64,000 bases of DNA from an uncultured Oscillospiraceae bacterium (GCA_934565415.1 CAKTHQ010000010.1:1-64000), one strand, 5' to 3'. Positions 47,382 through 55,269 are shown, counted from the stretch's first letter. The notes: generated from the sequence alone by a model not told the origin. Translations and numbers: made by a program.

Positions 47382-48792
47382 AACCAAAGCCCGCATCGGC
47401 GTATTTGCCATCGCACTGGGGGCATATCTTCCCCAGTTTCCCAGCCTGGTTCCGGAGTTTGAGAGCCAGTATGCCGATTTCAAAAAGCGAATCCCCGATT
47501 CCGTGGAGCTGATTGACGGCGGTCTTGTCACCACCAAGGAGCAGTCTGCGGCAGCCGGAGACAAGTTCCGGGCAGCGGATGTGGACCTCGTCATCATGCA
47601 GCTGCTGACCTATGCTACCTCCTACAATATGCTCCCCGCCGTAAGGGATCTGGATGTGCCGGTGGTTCTTGTAAACCTGCAAAAGAAAAAGGCCCCGGAT
47701 TACGCCAATACCGATACCCCCACCTGGCTGGGAGAGCTCTATGCCTGCGGTGCCGTAGGCGAAATGGTAGCCGACCTGGAGCGGGCCGGCAAGCGCCATG
47801 CCGTCATCACCGGCGTGGTAGAGGGCGGCGACGAGCAGGCCCAGGCAGAAATTGAAGACTGGTGCAAGGCCGCTCAGGTCCGCCGCCGTTTCCGGGACTC
47901 GAACCTGGCCCAGATTGGCAGACCCTACCCCGGCATGATGGACCTGTACATCGACGAAACCAACCTGTATCACCGGATGTGGCTGTACACCAAGCAGTTC
48001 GACTGGGAAAAAATGTGGGCCATTGCGGACAATATTACAGATGAGGCCGCCATCCGTGCCAAGGCAGAGGACATCCTGAATACCTTCGACATCGAAGGCG
48101 GCGCCACGGTGGAAACCGTCTGGGATATGGCCAAGTATGTGGTTGCCTTTGAAAAATGGGTCAAGGACGAGCAGATTGCCTTTGTGGCCTCCCACTATGA
48201 CGGCTTTGCCCAGGGCGTAGCCGGAAAACTGGACTCCATGCTGATCCCCGCCTTCTCCATGCTCATCAAGCAGGGCACCGCCTGCGCCGTGGAGGGGGAC
48301 ATCAAGGTAGCCATGGCTATGAGCATCCTGAAAACCATTTCCGGCACTGGCCAGCTTTCCGAAATGTACTCCATCGACTTTGACAAAGACATCTGCATCA
48401 TCGGCCACTCCGGCTCCGGTGACGCGGACATTTCCCAGGCGAAGAAGCCCACCATGAAAATCGTTCCCGTATTCCACGGCAAAACCGGCGGCGGCTACCT
48501 GACCCAGTTCTATCCCCCCGTTGGCCCCGTAACCTACCTGGGCATTACTCAGGATAAGGACGGCCACTTCAAGTTTGTGGTGGCCGAGGGCGTCAACGAG
48601 GAGGGCCCCATCTTCACCTTTGGCGACACCAATATGCGCACCCGCTTCACCTGCGGGGCCAGGGAATTTGTCAATAAATGGAGTGAGGCAGGCCCCACCC
48701 ACCACATGGCCGCCGCAGTCGGCCGCCACATCGATACCATTGTGAAGGTTGCCAAGATCTTCAATGTACCTGTGGATATTATTACGAGATAA
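47371..48792 (+). CDS. L-fucose/L-arabinose isomerase family protein
   Basis: A 473-residue protein of the FucI/AraA-type ketol isomerase superfamily. The N-terminal Rossmann-like half includes DLVIMQLLTYATSYNMLPAV. The C-terminal domain includes GHSGSGDADISQAKKPTMKI and TRFTCGAREFVNKW. It lies between rhaB and rhaD, where rhaA is expected, so it is the likely L-rhamnose to L-rhamnulose isomerase by non-orthologous replacement. The start is behind AGGAGG inside the end of rhaB. Confidence 0.8.
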   Translation: MLVETKARIGVFAIALGAYLPQFPSLVPEFESQYADFKKRIPDSVELIDGGLVTTKEQSAAAGDKFRAADVDLVIMQLLTYATSYNMLPAVRDLDVPVVLVNLQKKKAPDYANTDTPTWLGELYACGAVGEMVADLERAGKRHAVITGVVEGGDEQAQAEIEDWCKAAQVRRRFRDSNLAQIGRPYPGMMDLYIDETNLYHRMWLYTKQFDWEKMWAIADNITDEAAIRAKAEDILNTFDIEGGATVETVWDMAKYVVAFEKWVKDEQIAFVASHYDGFAQGVAGKLDSMLIPAFSMLIKQGTACAVEGDIKVAMAMSILKTISGTGQLSEMYSIDFDKDICIIGHSGSGDADISQAKKPTMKIVPVFHGKTGGGYLTQFYPPVGPVTYLGITQDKDGHFKFVVAEGVNEEGPIFTFGDTNMRTRFTCGAREFVNKWSEAGPTHHMAAAVGRHIDTIVKVAKIFNVPVDIITR

Positions 48793-48804
48793 AGGAGAAG
48801 CACC

Positions 48805-49620
48805 ATGAACGATATTTTAACTGCTCCCTGGATGGTGGAAATGATCCGTACCGCCACCAATATGTACAACCACGGCTGGGATGAGCGCAACGGCGGCAAC
48901 ATCAGCCTCCTGCTGGAGGAGGAAAATGTCAAGGATTATCTGGATGTGACCAAGGTAATCCGGAACATCCCCACCGGCTTCTCCGCCCCCACTCTGGACG
49001 GCAAATATTTCCTGGTCACCGGTACCGGCAAATACTTTAAGAATGTCCAGTATGCTCCGGATGTGAACCTGGGCCTGGTACATCTGACCCAAGGGGGCGA
49101 AAATGCCCAGCTTCTCTGGGGCTTTACCGACGGCGGCAAATTCACCTCCGAATTCCCCGCACACATGATGAGCCATGCGGAGCGGCTGAAGGTGGACCCC
49201 CGGAACCGCGTGGTCATGCACTGCCACCCGGCAAACCTGCTGGCCATGACCTATGTCCACAGCCTGGACGAGAAGGCCTTTACAAGGACCCTGTGGCAGA
49301 TGTGCACCGAGTGCATTGTGGTCTTCCCGGACGGCGTAAACGTGCTGCCCTGGATGCTCTGCGGCACCAATGAGATTGGCCTGGCCACCGCCGAGAAGAT
49401 GCATACCGCCCGCCTGGTGGTATGGGCCCAGCACGGCATCTATGGCGCAGGCAAGGACCTGGACGAAACCTTCGGCCTGATCGAAACGGCGGAAAAGGCA
49501 GCGGAAATCTATATGAAGATTGCGCACCTTCCCTTGGTCAACACCATTACGGATGCCCAGATGCACCTTTTGGAGCAGCGCTTCGGCGTCAAAGCCAGAG
49601 AAGGCTACCTGGCCGACTGA
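48805..49620 (+). CDS. rhaD: L-rhamnulose-1-phosphate aldolase RhaD
   Basis: A 271-residue class II aldolase splitting L-rhamnulose-1-phosphate into DHAP and L-lactaldehyde. It begins ATNMYNHGWDERNGGNISLLL. YFLVTGTGKYFKNV is the phosphate-binding region, and zinc ligands lie in VMHCHPANLLA and VVWAQHGIYG. The length equals E. coli RhaD (274). AAAGGAG precedes the ATG. It is the last gene of the rhamnose operon. Confidence 0.94.
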   Translation: MNDILTAPWMVEMIRTATNMYNHGWDERNGGNISLLLEEENVKDYLDVTKVIRNIPTGFSAPTLDGKYFLVTGTGKYFKNVQYAPDVNLGLVHLTQGGENAQLLWGFTDGGKFTSEFPAHMMSHAERLKVDPRNRVVMHCHPANLLAMTYVHSLDEKAFTRTLWQMCTECIVVFPDGVNVLPWMLCGTNEIGLATAEKMHTARLVVWAQHGIYGAGKDLDETFGLIETAEKAAEIYMKIAHLPLVNTITDAQMHLLEQRFGVKAREGYLAD

Positions 49621-49627
49621 TTCCCCA

Positions 49628-49677
49628 GACCCGCACCGGCAGCGAATACCACGGTATCCGCCCGGTGCGGGTCTTTT
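49628..49677 (+). terminator. Terminator of the rhamnose operon
   Basis: A 12-bp stem GACCCGCACCGG/CCGGTGCGGGTC followed by TTTTCC, 8 bases after the rhaD stop. The 22-base loop has its own small pairing (ATACC/GGTAT). Confidence 0.8.
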
Positions 49678-49708
49678 CCGATAGGCGCTTCCATCCGGCA
49701 GAAATACT

Positions 49709-49737
49709 TTGACATTCCCGGCCTGTACTGGTATAAT
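49709..49737 (+). promoter_or_regulatory. Consensus promoter of the His-rich/cooT operon
   Basis: TTGACA (49709-49714), 17-base spacer, TATAAT (49732-49737), 33 bases before the ATG. Confidence 0.85.
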
Positions 49738-49770
49738 AAATACAAATTTATCAAAAGGAGGATCCTAATC

Positions 49771-50145
49771 ATGCATCTGGATCACGATCATATCTCCGGC
49801 GGTGCCCATGAGCACGCCCATACCCATGCCGACGGTACCGTCCATACCCACGAGCACACCCACGAGGGGGAGCACAATCATTCCCACGACTGCGACCATG
49901 CCCATTCCCATAACTGCGGCCACGACTGCGGAACCTGCGAGCACACCCCCATGGAGGAGCTGACCGCCCTGATGAAATATATGGTAGGCCACAACGCTGC
50001 CCACGCCAAGGAGCTGGCAGAACTGGCCAAGAAGCTGGACGAGGCCGGGAATCACACCGCTTACGAGCAGGTCTGCGCCGCTGTATCCGACTTTGAAAAG
50101 GGCAATATGCGCCTGTCCGTGGTTCTGCAGAGCCTGGCAGAGTAA
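49771..50145 (+). CDS. Histidine-rich metal-binding protein
   Basis: A 124-residue cytosolic protein. Residues 1-60 contain about 22 histidines in HxH and HTHxH patterns plus several cysteines (CGHDCGTCEH). The rest is helical (MEELTALMKYMVGHNAAHAKELAE). The N-terminus should bind several Ni2+, Zn2+ or Co2+ ions. The next gene, 15 bases on, is a CooT-type nickel-binding protein, so nickel storage or delivery is the likely role. Confidence 0.8.
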   Translation: MHLDHDHISGGAHEHAHTHADGTVHTHEHTHEGEHNHSHDCDHAHSHNCGHDCGTCEHTPMEELTALMKYMVGHNAAHAKELAELAKKLDEAGNHTAYEQVCAAVSDFEKGNMRLSVVLQSLAE

Positions 50146-50160
50146 GAAGGAGGAAGCACC

Positions 50161-50358
50161 ATGTGTCTTTCCACAGTTTATCGCAACAATTTACAGCCGG
50201 AAGACATTATTATGAAGAACGTGATGACCATCGAAAACAAGGATGGCGTCATCGTCCTTACCGACCTGATGGAGCGCCAGGTAGCTGTTGAAGGCACCCT
50301 GGAGAAGGCCAATCTGGTTGACGGCTACGTTGTCATTAAGGAAGCAAAAACTGCCTGA
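50161..50358 (+). CDS. CooT family nickel-binding protein
   Basis: A 65-residue protein starting MCLSTVYRNN, the N-terminal Met-Cys motif of CooT. MTIENKDGVIVLTDLMERQV and VEGTLEKANLVDGYVVIKE form the small beta barrel. In Rhodospirillum CooT binds one Ni(II) per dimer through Cys2 for CO dehydrogenase maturation. No CODH genes lie in this window. AGGAGG precedes the ATG. It is cotranscribed with the His-rich protein. Confidence 0.85.
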   Translation: MCLSTVYRNNLQPEDIIMKNVMTIENKDGVIVLTDLMERQVAVEGTLEKANLVDGYVVIKEAKTA

Positions 50359-50367
50359 GTAAACAAA

Positions 50368-50414
50368 GATGCCATTGCAAGCCAGTACAAACCGGCTCGC
50401 AATGGCATTTTTTC
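50368..50414 (+). terminator. Terminator after the cooT-like gene
   Basis: ATGCCATTGC and GCAATGGCAT plus further AGCC/GGCT pairing, then TTTTTTC. Confidence 0.85.
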
Positions 50415-50443
50415 TCTTCAAAAAAATTTAATCCCCTACCCCA

Positions 50444-50472
50444 TTGCATCCTCTCTTCAAGTATGTTACAAT
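50444..50472 (+). promoter_or_regulatory. Promoter of the small export protein gene
   Basis: TTGCAT (50444-50449), 17-base spacer, TACAAT (50467-50472), 40 bases before the ATG. Confidence 0.7.
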
Positions 50473-50512
50473 TCAGGTTGTTTTATAAGAATTCTTTGAA
50501 TTTGGTGATGTA

Positions 50513-50989
50513 ATGCTTCTAAAATATCTGACTGTATTCTTTGTCTCCATGGTTCCTTTGGTGGAGCTGCGGGGCGCGATTCCCATTGCCATCGGCATGG
50601 GGCTGGATACCATGACCTCCATTGCGGTCTGCGCCATCGGCAATATGGTGCCGGTACCCATTATCTATTTCTTTGCCCGGAAATTTTTGGTATGGGGCCT
50701 GGACAAGCCCGTTATCGGCGGTATCTGCCGCTTCTGCCATGACAAAGGCGAAGCCGCCGGGCGGAAGCTGACCGGTGGGCGGTTTGGCCGCTACGGACTG
50801 ATGGTGGCCCTGATTGCCTTTGTAGGCGTCCCCGTTCCCGGCACCGGTGCCTGGACAGGAACTCTGGGAGCCAGCTTTTTGGACCTGGGCATTAAAAAAA
50901 CCGCCCTGTCCGTAAGTTTAGGCGTTATGATTGCTGCCATCATTATGGCCACGGTAAGCCGCGTTGGCGTCCATATGATCGGAATGTAA
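50513..50989 (+). CDS. Putative small multidrug export protein (COG2426-like)
   Basis: A 158-residue membrane protein with four or five spans. FVSMVPLVELRGAIPIAIGM is the family N-terminal signature and AFVGVPVPGTGAWTGTLGAS the second conserved loop, giving an inverted-repeat-like fold related to DedA. The transport role is predicted only. The ribosome site is weak (GGTGAT). It is followed closely by the HIT gene. Confidence 0.85.
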   Translation: MLLKYLTVFFVSMVPLVELRGAIPIAIGMGLDTMTSIAVCAIGNMVPVPIIYFFARKFLVWGLDKPVIGGICRFCHDKGEAAGRKLTGGRFGRYGLMVALIAFVGVPVPGTGAWTGTLGASFLDLGIKKTALSVSLGVMIAAIIMATVSRVGVHMIGM

Positions 50990-51008
50990 TTTTTAGGAGG
51001 TAACTACA

Positions 51009-51350
51009 ATGAATGACTGTCTGTTCTGCCGGATCGTTGCCGGTGAAATTCCTTCCACAAAGGTGTATGAGGACGATACGGTCTTTGCCTTCCGGGACAT
51101 CAATCCCCAGGCCCCCACCCATATTCTGGTGATCCCCAAAACCCACATCTCCGGCTGCAACGGCGTTAACGGCGACAACAGCAGCCTGGTTGCCCACATC
51201 TTTGAGGTCATCCCCAAAATCGCCGCCGCGGAAAAGCTGGAAAACGGCTACCGTGTGGTATCCAACTGCGGCCCCGATGCCGGGCAGACCGTGCCTCACC
51301 TGCACTTCCATATCCTGGGCGGCAAAGCCCTGGCCCTGGAAATGGCTTGA
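51009..51350 (+). CDS. HIT family histidine-triad nucleotide hydrolase (HinT-like)
   Basis: A 113-residue enzyme. CLFCRIVAGEIPSTKVYEDD opens the protein and the triad HLHFHILGG closes it (about 97-105). It hydrolyses nucleoside phosphoramidates or adenylated amines in the cytosol. TAGGAGG precedes the ATG, 19 bases after the export protein. Its stop codon lies inside the -35 box of the thiT promoter. Confidence 0.93.
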   Translation: MNDCLFCRIVAGEIPSTKVYEDDTVFAFRDINPQAPTHILVIPKTHISGCNGVNGDNSSLVAHIFEVIPKIAAAEKLENGYRVVSNCGPDAGQTVPHLHFHILGGKALALEMA

Positions 51351-51374
51351 CATTCGGGGCAAATCGAGTATAAT
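51347..51374 (+). promoter_or_regulatory. Promoter of the thiT riboswitch transcript
   Basis: TTGACA (51347-51352), 16-base spacer, TATAAT (51369-51374). The -35 overlaps the HIT stop codon. Transcription starts near 51381, just before the riboswitch. Confidence 0.75.
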
Positions 51375-51395
51375 CATCTTAATCGCATATTGCTT

Positions 51396-51488
51396 GTCTT
51401 CGGGGTGCCGGTTTACCGGCTGAGATAGGGATATGATCCCTGACCCGTCAAACCTGATACGGACAATACCGTCGTAGGGAAAGACGCG
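51396..51488 (+). promoter_or_regulatory. TPP (thiamine pyrophosphate) riboswitch
   Basis: The conserved THI-box pieces are present in order: CGGGGTGCC, GGCTGAGATAGGG, then CCCTGACCCGTC, AACCTGATACGGACAATACCG and CGTAGGGAAAGACG. TPP binding should favour the terminator that follows (51505-51548) and shut off thiT when thiamine is plentiful. Confidence 0.95.
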
Positions 51489-51504
51489 CCAACGGTTTTT
51501 TAAG

Positions 51505-51548
51505 ATACCGCAGTGCCGCCCAGACAGGCCGCAGTGCGGTATATTTTT
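51505..51548 (+). terminator. Riboswitch expression-platform terminator
   Basis: ATACCGCA/TGCGGTAT with inner pairing (GTGCCGC/GCCGCAG region), followed by ATTTTTC, between the riboswitch and thiT. Confidence 0.85.
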
Positions 51549-51564
51549 CTTTGGAGGGATTCTT

Positions 51565-52110
51565 ATGGATCGTAAAAAACTCAAAGCACTTACCGAAGGC
51601 GCCGTTCTCATTGCCCTGGCGGAAATTCTCAGCTTCCTGCCCCTGTACAAAATGCCCTGGGGCGGCTCCCTGGACCTGGCCATGCTGCCCATCATTGTCT
51701 ATTGCGTCCGCTGGGGCTTTGGCCCGGGGCTCGTGGTCAGCTTCGCCCATGCCGTCCTGCAAACCCTGTTTGAAGGCGGCATTGCCATCGGCTGGCAGAG
51801 CATCCTGGGTGATTTCCTGATTGCCTACACCGTGCTGGGGCTGGCCGGTCTCTTCAAGGGCAAATTCTACCTGGCAACCATCGTCAGTTGCGCAGCCCGG
51901 TTCCTGGTGCACTATGTTGTGGGCGCCACCATCTGGGCCGAGTATATGCCGGAGACCTTCTTCAACATGACCATGACCACCCCCTGGATCTACTCTGCCC
52001 TGTATAACGCAGCCTATATGCTGCCGGATATGCTGCTGATCCTGCTGGTAGGGGCCATTCTCATGAAGACCCCCGCCAAGAAGTATCTGCTGGGGCAGGA
52101 CCTGGGTTAA
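51565..52110 (+). CDS. thiT: ECF thiamine transporter S component ThiT
   Basis: A 181-residue membrane protein with six spans. MPWGGSLDLAMLPIIVYCVRWG matches the thiamine-binding loop and following helix of ThiT. It captures thiamine and needs EcfA1-EcfA2-EcfT for energy, encoded at 19.6-22.2 kb. The TPP riboswitch upstream confirms the vitamin. TTGGAGGG precedes the ATG. Its stop codon overlaps the stop of the convergent def gene. Confidence 0.94.
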   Translation: MDRKKLKALTEGAVLIALAEILSFLPLYKMPWGGSLDLAMLPIIVYCVRWGFGPGLVVSFAHAVLQTLFEGGIAIGWQSILGDFLIAYTVLGLAGLFKGKFYLATIVSCAARFLVHYVVGATIWAEYMPETFFNMTMTTPWIYSALYNAAYMLPDMLLILLVGAILMKTPAKKYLLGQDLG

Positions 52111-52517
52111 ATCAAAATTCCTTCCAGATGGTCACATTCATGCTGGATGATTTGGGCAGTAAAATCCTTGAAGGTCTTGATCCTTTTTTGGAACGCTTCG
52201 TTCCGGTATTCTACCTTGATCGAACGGTACCTGGTGGTTTTCCGGGTACCCTGTAAGCTCAGGCAGCCCTCTTCCGTTTCGAAGGGGCTGTCTTTTTTGA
52301 TGATTTTCGGGTTAAACATCACCGTCAATGCTCCATTGTCGTCAAACGCAATAATAGCCTTCGGCTCACCAATCATATTGGCCGCCATGCCCACACAGCG
52401 GTCCCTGTTGGCTTTTAAGGTATCCAGCAGGTCCTGGCCTAAGGGCAGATCTTCCGGCTCAGCCGGGACCGCGTGACGGCCCAGAATGAAAATATCTTTG
52501 CAGATTTCTTTCTCCAT
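52107..52517 (-). CDS. def: Peptide deformylase
   Basis: A 136-residue enzyme removing the formyl group from nascent proteins. Motif 2 is EEGCLSL (metal Cys) and motif 3 is QHECDHLEG (HExxH). Motif 1 reads GMAANMIG, so the usual Gln of GLAAPQ is Met. It is shorter than E. coli Def (169), lacking the C-terminal helix, as in several Gram-positive paralogues, so it may be a secondary deformylase. AGGAGG precedes ATG 52517. It shares the four bases TTAA with the thiT stop. Confidence 0.88.
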   Translation of the reverse strand: MEKEICKDIFILGRHAVPAEPEDLPLGQDLLDTLKANRDRCVGMAANMIGEPKAIIAFDDNGALTVMFNPKIIKKDSPFETEEGCLSLQGTRKTTRYRSIKVEYRNEAFQKRIKTFKDFTAQIIQHECDHLEGILI

Positions 52518-52590
52518 GATTTTTTCCTCCTTTTGGGGAAAGGATAGCCTATAAATGGGAATTTGCAAACTTCCCCCTCCGGGAAAGCTC

Positions 52591-52619
52591 TTGCCTTTTT
52601 TCCGTTTATCTAGTATAAT
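52591..52619 (+). promoter_or_regulatory. Promoter of the VanZ-like gene
   Basis: TTGCCT (52591-52596), 17-base spacer, TATAAT (52614-52619), 36 bases before the ATG. Confidence 0.7.
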
Positions 52620-52655
52620 GGGCCGAGTTTCTGGTTATGTGGAAAGGAGTCTGCC

Positions 52656-53111
52656 ATGGAAAAAAGGTGTCCCCCCTGGGTGTATACCCTGTTTGGGTTT
52701 TACTGCGCCTGTATGCTGTGGCTGCTTTTTGGGCGGCGGATGAACCCCGGCGCACTTCCCTTTCCCGAATATCTGCATTCCCACCTGAACCTGCAGCCTT
52801 TTCATACCATTCGTCTGTTCGGCCGGCTCCTGGTACCTCCCGTGCGGCCCTATCTGGTGCGTATCGCCCTGCGGAATCTGCTGGGAAACATTTTTCTGTT
52901 TACCCCTCTGGGCTGTTTTCTGCCGGTGCTGTTTTCTCCCCTGCGAAAATTCTGGTTGACGCTTCTGTCCGTGGTCATTGTGGTTAGCTGTATCGAAATC
53001 TGCCAGCTGGTACTGATGGTGGGCACCTGCGATGTAGACGACCTGATCTTAAATGTCCTTGGGGCCTCCATCGGCTACGGGCTCTACAAGCTCTCCGCGC
53101 TCCGTGAATAG
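52656..53111 (+). CDS. VanZ family membrane protein
   Basis: A 151-residue protein with four spans. NLQPFHTIRLF, LRNLLGNIFLFTPLGCFLPV and the closing CDVDDLILNVLGASIGYGLY are the VanZ pattern. VanZ gives low-level teicoplanin resistance in enterococci; other members have unknown roles in the envelope. No other van gene cluster is present. AAAGGAG precedes the ATG. It is monocistronic. Confidence 0.88.
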   Translation: MEKRCPPWVYTLFGFYCACMLWLLFGRRMNPGALPFPEYLHSHLNLQPFHTIRLFGRLLVPPVRPYLVRIALRNLLGNIFLFTPLGCFLPVLFSPLRKFWLTLLSVVIVVSCIEICQLVLMVGTCDVDDLILNVLGASIGYGLYKLSALRE

Positions 53112-53114
53112 CTG

Positions 53115-53146
53115 CATCCCTTTTTCGAAAGGGATGTATTTTTTTT
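53115..53146 (+). terminator. Terminator after the VanZ-like gene
   Basis: CATCCCTTT-TTCG-AAAGGGATG then TATTTTTTTT, 3 bases past the stop. Confidence 0.85.
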
Positions 53147-53212
53147 CGTGTTTCGGAAAGAATACATCCGTAGACGACCCATGAATAGCCAAAGACCTTG
53201 GAGGGAAACAAC

Positions 53213-53647
53213 ATGACGCAAAAGCAATATGCCAAGCTGGTGGGGGAAATATCGCCACCGTCGCCCATATGGAAAGACTGCCTGCTGGCCTTTCTCATTG
53301 GCGGGGCCATCTGCCTTCTGGGTCAGGGACTCATAACCCTGTACAAAAACCTGAGCCTGGACAAAGAGGAGGCTGGGACTGCGGCCTCTATGACCCTGGT
53401 GGCCCTATCCGCCCTTTTAACGGGCCTGAGCCTTTATGATGACATTGCCAAGGCAGCCGGGGCCGGAACCCTGGTTCCCATTACCGGTTTTGCCAACGCA
53501 ATTTCCGCCCCGGCAGTGGAGTTTAAAACCGAGGGCTTTATTCTGGGCGTGGGGGCCAGGATGTTTACCATTGCAGGGCCCGTCATCGTCTACGGACTGG
53601 GGGCGTCGGTGGTATATGGGTTCATCTACTATTTCACAACGCTGTGA
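53213..53647 (+). CDS. spoVAC: Stage V sporulation protein AC
   Basis: A 144-residue membrane protein. KQYAKLVGEISPPSPIWKDC is the SpoVAC cytoplasmic N-terminus, and AGAGTLVPITGFANAISAPA then GVGARMFTIAGPVIVYG are its conserved membrane blocks. SpoVAC is a mechanosensitive channel for dipicolinic acid in the forespore. The usual partners spoVAD and spoVAEb are not adjacent. GGAGGG precedes ATG 53213. Confidence 0.9.
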   Translation: MTQKQYAKLVGEISPPSPIWKDCLLAFLIGGAICLLGQGLITLYKNLSLDKEEAGTAASMTLVALSALLTGLSLYDDIAKAAGAGTLVPITGFANAISAPAVEFKTEGFILGVGARMFTIAGPVIVYGLGASVVYGFIYYFTTL

Positions 53648-53708
53648 CAGGCTGTGGAGAAAAAAGCAAAGCCGCCTTTTTGTCATCTACAATGATATTT
53701 TTACTTTA

Positions 53709-54194
53709 TCATTTCAAATAATCAAAAGCAATTCTGGGAGAGCCGTCCCGGACATGAATAATGCCGCACTCCCGGAAACCGAAGCGCCGGATCGCCGCCT
53801 GCATGGATCGGTTGTTCTGATGGGTGTCCACGCGGAGATAGTCCACTTTCCCCAGGCCATACGCAAAGCAGGTCCTGGCAATTCCCTTAACGGAGCCGTC
53901 GGAAGCCACCCGGTGAATGGTACCGTAGGGCTTATCGGAATGCCAGGCCCCCTGCTCAATCACCCGGTAGGTGGGGTCCTCTCCCAAAATAAAGCCAAAG
54001 GTTCCGACCACCTTCCCGTTTTCTTCCATTACATAGCTATTGCCGTTTTCAACATCCTGTTCCACGACCTGCCTTCCGGGATAACCCGGTTCCCACTGGG
54101 TGGTGTTGCCCTGAGCATCCATAACCCCCTTGGCAATGGCAAAAATCTCCAGGATACGGTCTACATCCTCCAAAGTGCTTTTCCGAATCTTCAT
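53709..54194 (-). CDS. GNAT family N-acetyltransferase
   Basis: A 161-residue enzyme with MKIRKSTLEDVDRILEIFAIA, SYVMEENGKVVGTFGFILG, and the acetyl-CoA/C-terminal part LRVDTHQNNRSMQAAIRRFG then FRECGII. The acceptor is unknown. It begins 16 bases after the LysR gene on the same strand, so the two are probably cotranscribed. Confidence 0.87.
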   Translation of the reverse strand: MKIRKSTLEDVDRILEIFAIAKGVMDAQGNTTQWEPGYPGRQVVEQDVENGNSYVMEENGKVVGTFGFILGEDPTYRVIEQGAWHSDKPYGTIHRVASDGSVKGIARTCFAYGLGKVDYLRVDTHQNNRSMQAAIRRFGFRECGIIHVRDGSPRIAFDYLK

Positions 54195-54210
54195 TCTTTA
54201 GGTTCCTTTC

Positions 54211-55068
54211 TTATACGTTTTTTTCTTGCAACAGCTCCACAAAGGCCCTGACCTGGGGAAGAGCCATGCTTTCTTCCCGGCAGAGGAGTACCGTTTTTCG
54301 GACAAAGGGTGTGCCGTCCCCAAAGAAGCAGGGGGTGATCTGTCCTTCGAAGCCCTTTAGGGCGATCTCCGGCACAATGCTCCAGCCCAGCCCTCGGCGG
54401 ACCATTTCTACGCAGGTGGTGACGGAATCTACCGAGATCCCGGATGCCTGGGCGGATAGTCCTTGCTCGCCGAGCCATTGCAGAATCTGGCCTTCGAAAA
54501 GAGCATCGGTTTTTCGACCGATCATAGGGAACTCTCCCAGAGGCCGGTCCTTCTGCTCTTCGGCGCAGATCAGGCAGACCCGCTCCCGGGATAATTCTAT
54601 CCGAAGGCCGTCCCAGCTGTAATCTCCCCGAAGGATAGCGGCATCCAGGGTCCCATCCAGCATTTTCCGGTACAGCTCCCGGCTCTTCCCGGTAGAAACC
54701 TGGAGCTGGACCTTAGGATATAGCCGATGGTACTCCGCCAAGATATCCGGCAGCCAGTACTCGGCGTAGTTGATGGACACCCCGGCCTTCAGGCTGCCGC
54801 AGACCTCCTGCCGCTGGGCATCCAGTCGGGCCCGCATCCTCGCAAGGCTCTGCGCCGCCTGTCGGGTATATTCCAGCACGGTCTCCCCCTCCGGGGTAAA
54901 CCGAACCCCCTGGCGGCTCCGAAGCAGCAGCCGGGCACCCAATTCCTCTTCCAGGGCCTGGATCCGCTTGGAAAGGGCCGACTGGGTAATATACAGCTTT
55001 TCCGCAGCCTTGGTAATGTTTTTGCAGCCTGCCAGGGCTTGCAGCAGCTCAAAATCCTTTTCGTCCAT
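54211..55068 (-). CDS. LysR family transcriptional regulator
   Basis: A 285-residue protein. The helix-turn-helix is LAGCKNITKAAEKLYITQSA followed by LSKRIQALEEELGARL (residues 12-47), and the effector domain is CysB-like (about 88-285). It faces the orphan CitD-like gene across a 234-base gap and precedes a GNAT gene; either could be its target. GGAGGAG lies before the ATG. Confidence 0.9.
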   Translation of the reverse strand: MDEKDFELLQALAGCKNITKAAEKLYITQSALSKRIQALEEELGARLLLRSRQGVRFTPEGETVLEYTRQAAQSLARMRARLDAQRQEVCGSLKAGVSINYAEYWLPDILAEYHRLYPKVQLQVSTGKSRELYRKMLDGTLDAAILRGDYSWDGLRIELSRERVCLICAEEQKDRPLGEFPMIGRKTDALFEGQILQWLGEQGLSAQASGISVDSVTTCVEMVRRGLGWSIVPEIALKGFEGQITPCFFGDGTPFVRKTVLLCREESMALPQVRAFVELLQEKNV

Positions 55069-55240
55069 GATGCTCCTCCTTTACCCGTACATGGTACACC
55101 TTTTGAGGACTTTTGTGAAGTCCCGAATCATGGGAATGTGATTTATGAAGAGGGAACAATTCTACAAAATCCTTATTTTACGAACTCCCTCTACTGTTTA
55201 CTATTCCATTTACGACTGCTTTTTTGTTAAATCTATGAAT

Positions 55241-55269
55241 TTTACAAATATCTTTTTCTGTGCTACAGT
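55241..55269 (+). promoter_or_regulatory. Promoter of the CitD-like gene
   Basis: TTTACA (55241-55246), 17-base spacer, TACAGT (55264-55269), 34 bases before the ATG. Confidence 0.6.
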
